Below are positions 7,200 to 8,164 of a stretch of DNA of 8,164 bases, one piece after another. Source of the DNA: Candidatus Omnitrophica bacterium UBA1562 (GTDB taxonomy: Bacteria; Omnitrophota; Gorgyraeia; Gygaellales; Profunditerraquicolaceae); contig DCOU01000128.1 of the NCBI GenBank assembly GCA_002322525.1, positions 1 through 8,164 on the forward strand, given 5' to 3'. The translations under genes were made by a program, and so were the position numbers. Every line of letters begins with the position of its first letter. The first letter of the stretch is position 1. The notes beneath the pieces were generated by a model. The model saw only the letters and a program-made list of their open reading frames with translations. It ran no database searches and was not told the DNA's origin.

Positions 7200-7628
7200 A
7201 TGGAAAGTTCAGTACGCCACTTAGTTTATGACAAGTTGGCAGATGCGTCGCTGGAACTTTATTTTGCACTTAAAAAGCGTCTGGAGGCGGAGGCGAAAGA
7301 AATAGGCCTAAGTTATCAACAAGCCCAGGTGCTTACTTTTTTAAAAGATAAATCTTCCGTAACTATGACTGCGCTTGCAAAGGCATTTGATTTGACGCAG
7401 GCAGGAATGACTGGTTTGATTGATAGGTTGATTGAGAATAGGCTGGTAGTGCGCGAATACGACCCGAAAGACAGAAGGGTAGTGCTTATCAGGATTAGTG
7501 AAAATGGCAGAGCAAAAAGCAATATCTATCAAAAGAAATTAGCAGCTGTTTTTAAAAAGATAGCCTGCGGTTTAAGCTCCGAAGAAAGAAAAACCTTTAT
7601 TGCATTATCAAAGAGGCTTAAGTTTTAA
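7200..7628 (+). CDS. MarR-family transcriptional regulator
   Basis: A 142-residue dimeric winged-helix regulator, normal length for the family. After N-terminal dimerisation helices (to about residue 36) comes the winged helix: LSYQQAQVLTFLKDKSSVTM, the helix-turn-helix at about residues 57-80 (LAKAFDLTQAGMTGLIDRLIENRL), and the wing with the family's D-x-R motif, DPKDRR (residues 88-93). A C-terminal helical part completes the dimer interface. MarR proteins often respond to phenolic or other lipophilic compounds and often control efflux genes. This one is the last gene of the set, 2 nt after the DUF2889-like gene with AAGG at 7190-7193, and no promoter of its own was seen. It may add a second control input to the TetR at the other end, or act on a distant target. 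The ligand is unknown. Confidence 0.92.
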   Translation: MESSVRHLVYDKLADASLELYFALKKRLEAEAKEIGLSYQQAQVLTFLKDKSSVTMTALAKAFDLTQAGMTGLIDRLIENRLVVREYDPKDRRVVLIRISENGRAKSNIYQKKLAAVFKKIACGLSSEERKTFIALSKRLKF

Positions 7629-7634
7629 ATGCTG

Positions 7635-7691
7635 CATCAAAAGCTTAACCCCGCCCTTTCGAATGAAAGAGCGGGGTTAACCCATCAAAAG
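7635..7691. repeat. Perfect 9-bp direct repeats flanking a hairpin
   Basis: CATCAAAAG occurs at 7635-7643 and again at 7683-7691, bracketing the 39-bp hairpin segment between them. A palindrome with identical short direct repeats on both sides is what a small non-autonomous insertion with a target-site duplication would leave. The segment is very short for a known element of that kind, so a chance or replication-slippage origin remains possible. Confidence 0.6.
7645..7680 (+). terminator. Strong hairpin after the operon, possible terminator
   Basis: TTAACCCCGC (7645-7654) pairs perfectly with GCGGGGTTAA (7671-7680). After one C-A mismatch the inner CTTTC (7656-7660) pairs with GAAAG (7665-7669) over a GAAT loop. 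The hairpin begins 16 nt after the MarR stop, the right place for an operon terminator. No run of T follows on the + strand (the next bases are CCCATCAAAAG), so it is not a textbook Rho-independent terminator. It may instead end or protect the mRNA with other factors, or be a small palindromic repeat. Confidence 0.45.
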
Positions 7692-7829
7692 ACATAAACA
7701 ATGTTAGATTTAAAGTAGAGATCTTAAGAAATCAGCCTTGAGAAAAAACTGAAATTAACCTGTCTCTTTAAATTCATATATATCTAAGAAAAATATTGCT
7801 GCAAATATTAGCTGTATTAAAATTAAACT

Positions 7830-8156
7830 ATGCCTAAAATTTTTGATCCTGATAAAATTGGCTACGTTATTTTAGCTGCCACTCGCAAACTCGCTATTAA
7901 AACCATCCAGCATAAATCTGGCTATGGCGAAAGCTCCAAATGGGCCCATGTAGCCGATAGCCTTGGCGGTTATACTGCCATAGAAGCCAATATCCTACGT
8001 TCACGCCTTATAAACCTACAAAAAGAATATGTTGATAAGGGACATGAGATAAAAGTTATGAGGCGTAAAAATCAAGAAGTGGGGAAGCGGTATAAAGTAG
8101 CTTTATGGTGGGCCACAATGAATAATCTACCTTATGATGTTTTACAATTTTTCTAG
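7830..8156 (+). CDS. Hypothetical protein, 108 residues
   Basis: I do not recognise this protein. It has no signal peptide or clear membrane segment and is rich in Lys, Arg and aromatic residues. The middle (WAHVADSLGGY, then TAIEANILRSRLINLQKEYV, then HEIKVMRRKN and KRYKVALWW) could be read as a helix, a turn, a longer helix and a two-stranded wing, so a small winged-helix DNA-binding fold is conceivable but only a guess. No good ribosome site precedes the ATG (the upstream bases are AAATTAAACT), and no convincing promoter was found in the 200-bp gap. Its codons use more C-ending forms than the operon genes, suggesting a different history. Its last four codons and stop (LQFF-stop) lie in the right terminal repeat. 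It is separated from the pump operon by the hairpin and is probably not part of it. Confidence 0.55.
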   Translation: MPKIFDPDKIGYVILAATRKLAIKTIQHKSGYGESSKWAHVADSLGGYTAIEANILRSRLINLQKEYVDKGHEIKVMRRKNQEVGKRYKVALWWATMNNLPYDVLQFF

Positions 8157-8164
8157 TTTCCTTT
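8141..8164 (-). repeat. Right copy of 24-bp terminal inverted repeat
   Basis: These last 24 bases are the exact reverse complement of bases 1-24. The copy covers the last base of a Val codon, the codons Leu-Gln-Phe-Phe and the TAG stop of the 108-residue gene, then 8 bases after it. The match continues through the stop codon and beyond, and the frame at the left end shows no further protein similarity. This is therefore a DNA-level repeat, not two ends of related proteins. Confidence 0.85.

Noticed and set aside
7316..7532. Minus-strand open frames opposite the MarR gene, and similar frames opposite the pump and adaptor
   Set aside because: They lie opposite well-supported genes, show no family features or ribosome sites, and reflect the complementary codon pattern of the true genes.
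7629..7829. tRNA, small RNA, CRISPR array or clear promoter in the gap before the last gene
   Set aside because: Apart from the hairpin and direct repeats, only AT-rich sequence is seen; TTGAGA at 7738-7743 has no convincing -10 box at proper spacing, and no tRNA-like or repeat-spacer pattern is present.

Overview
The window reads as one co-directional operon from a diderm (Gram-negative-type) bacterium of low to moderate GC. It carries a complete tripartite RND efflux pump with a periplasmic signal peptide, a lipoprotein adaptor and a TolC-like outer-membrane channel. Every confident gene is on the + strand. The GC-rich palindrome embedded in AT-rich heptamer repeats (2333-2455) resembles dispersed repeats I associate with environmental candidate phyla such as Omnitrophota. 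That taxonomic hint rests on memory of repeat style only and is not proven here.

Layout. Bases 1-155 hold the left copy of a 24-bp inverted repeat whose other copy is exactly at the right end, then a near-consensus sigma70 promoter (TTGACA, 17 nt, TATATT) and small inverted repeats that could be an operator. The following genes are tightly packed: a TetR-type repressor (156-779), a TolC-type channel (776-2329), a lipoprotein membrane-fusion adaptor (2329-3282), an RND inner-membrane pump (3286-6435, TTG start), a small PII-like protein (6439-6729), a DUF2889-like protein (6769-7197) and a MarR-type regulator (7200-7628). Junctions are 4-nt overlap, 1-nt overlap, 3-nt gap, 3-nt gap, 39-nt gap and 2-nt gap. 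A strong hairpin framed by 9-bp direct repeats follows, then a 108-codon gene of unknown function (7830-8156) whose last codons lie in the right copy of the terminal repeat.

How it works together (inference from families): TetR represses its own promoter and the pump genes until a ligand releases it. The RND pump, coupled to proton entry, passes amphiphilic compounds through the adaptor to the TolC-like channel. A PII-like sensor translated directly behind the pump could tune it or report on it. DUF2889 has no known role, and MarR may add a second control input.

Most notable points: (1) the exact inverted repeat at the two window ends; (2) a dispersed-repeat-like palindromic sequence that lies in frame in the adaptor gene and supplies almost its whole lipoprotein signal peptide; (3) an adaptor with essentially no alpha-helical hairpin; (4) an RND pump with two coupled Asn substitutions in its proton-relay positions; (5) a PII-like gene in an efflux operon; (6) a hairpin flanked by perfect 9-bp direct repeats.
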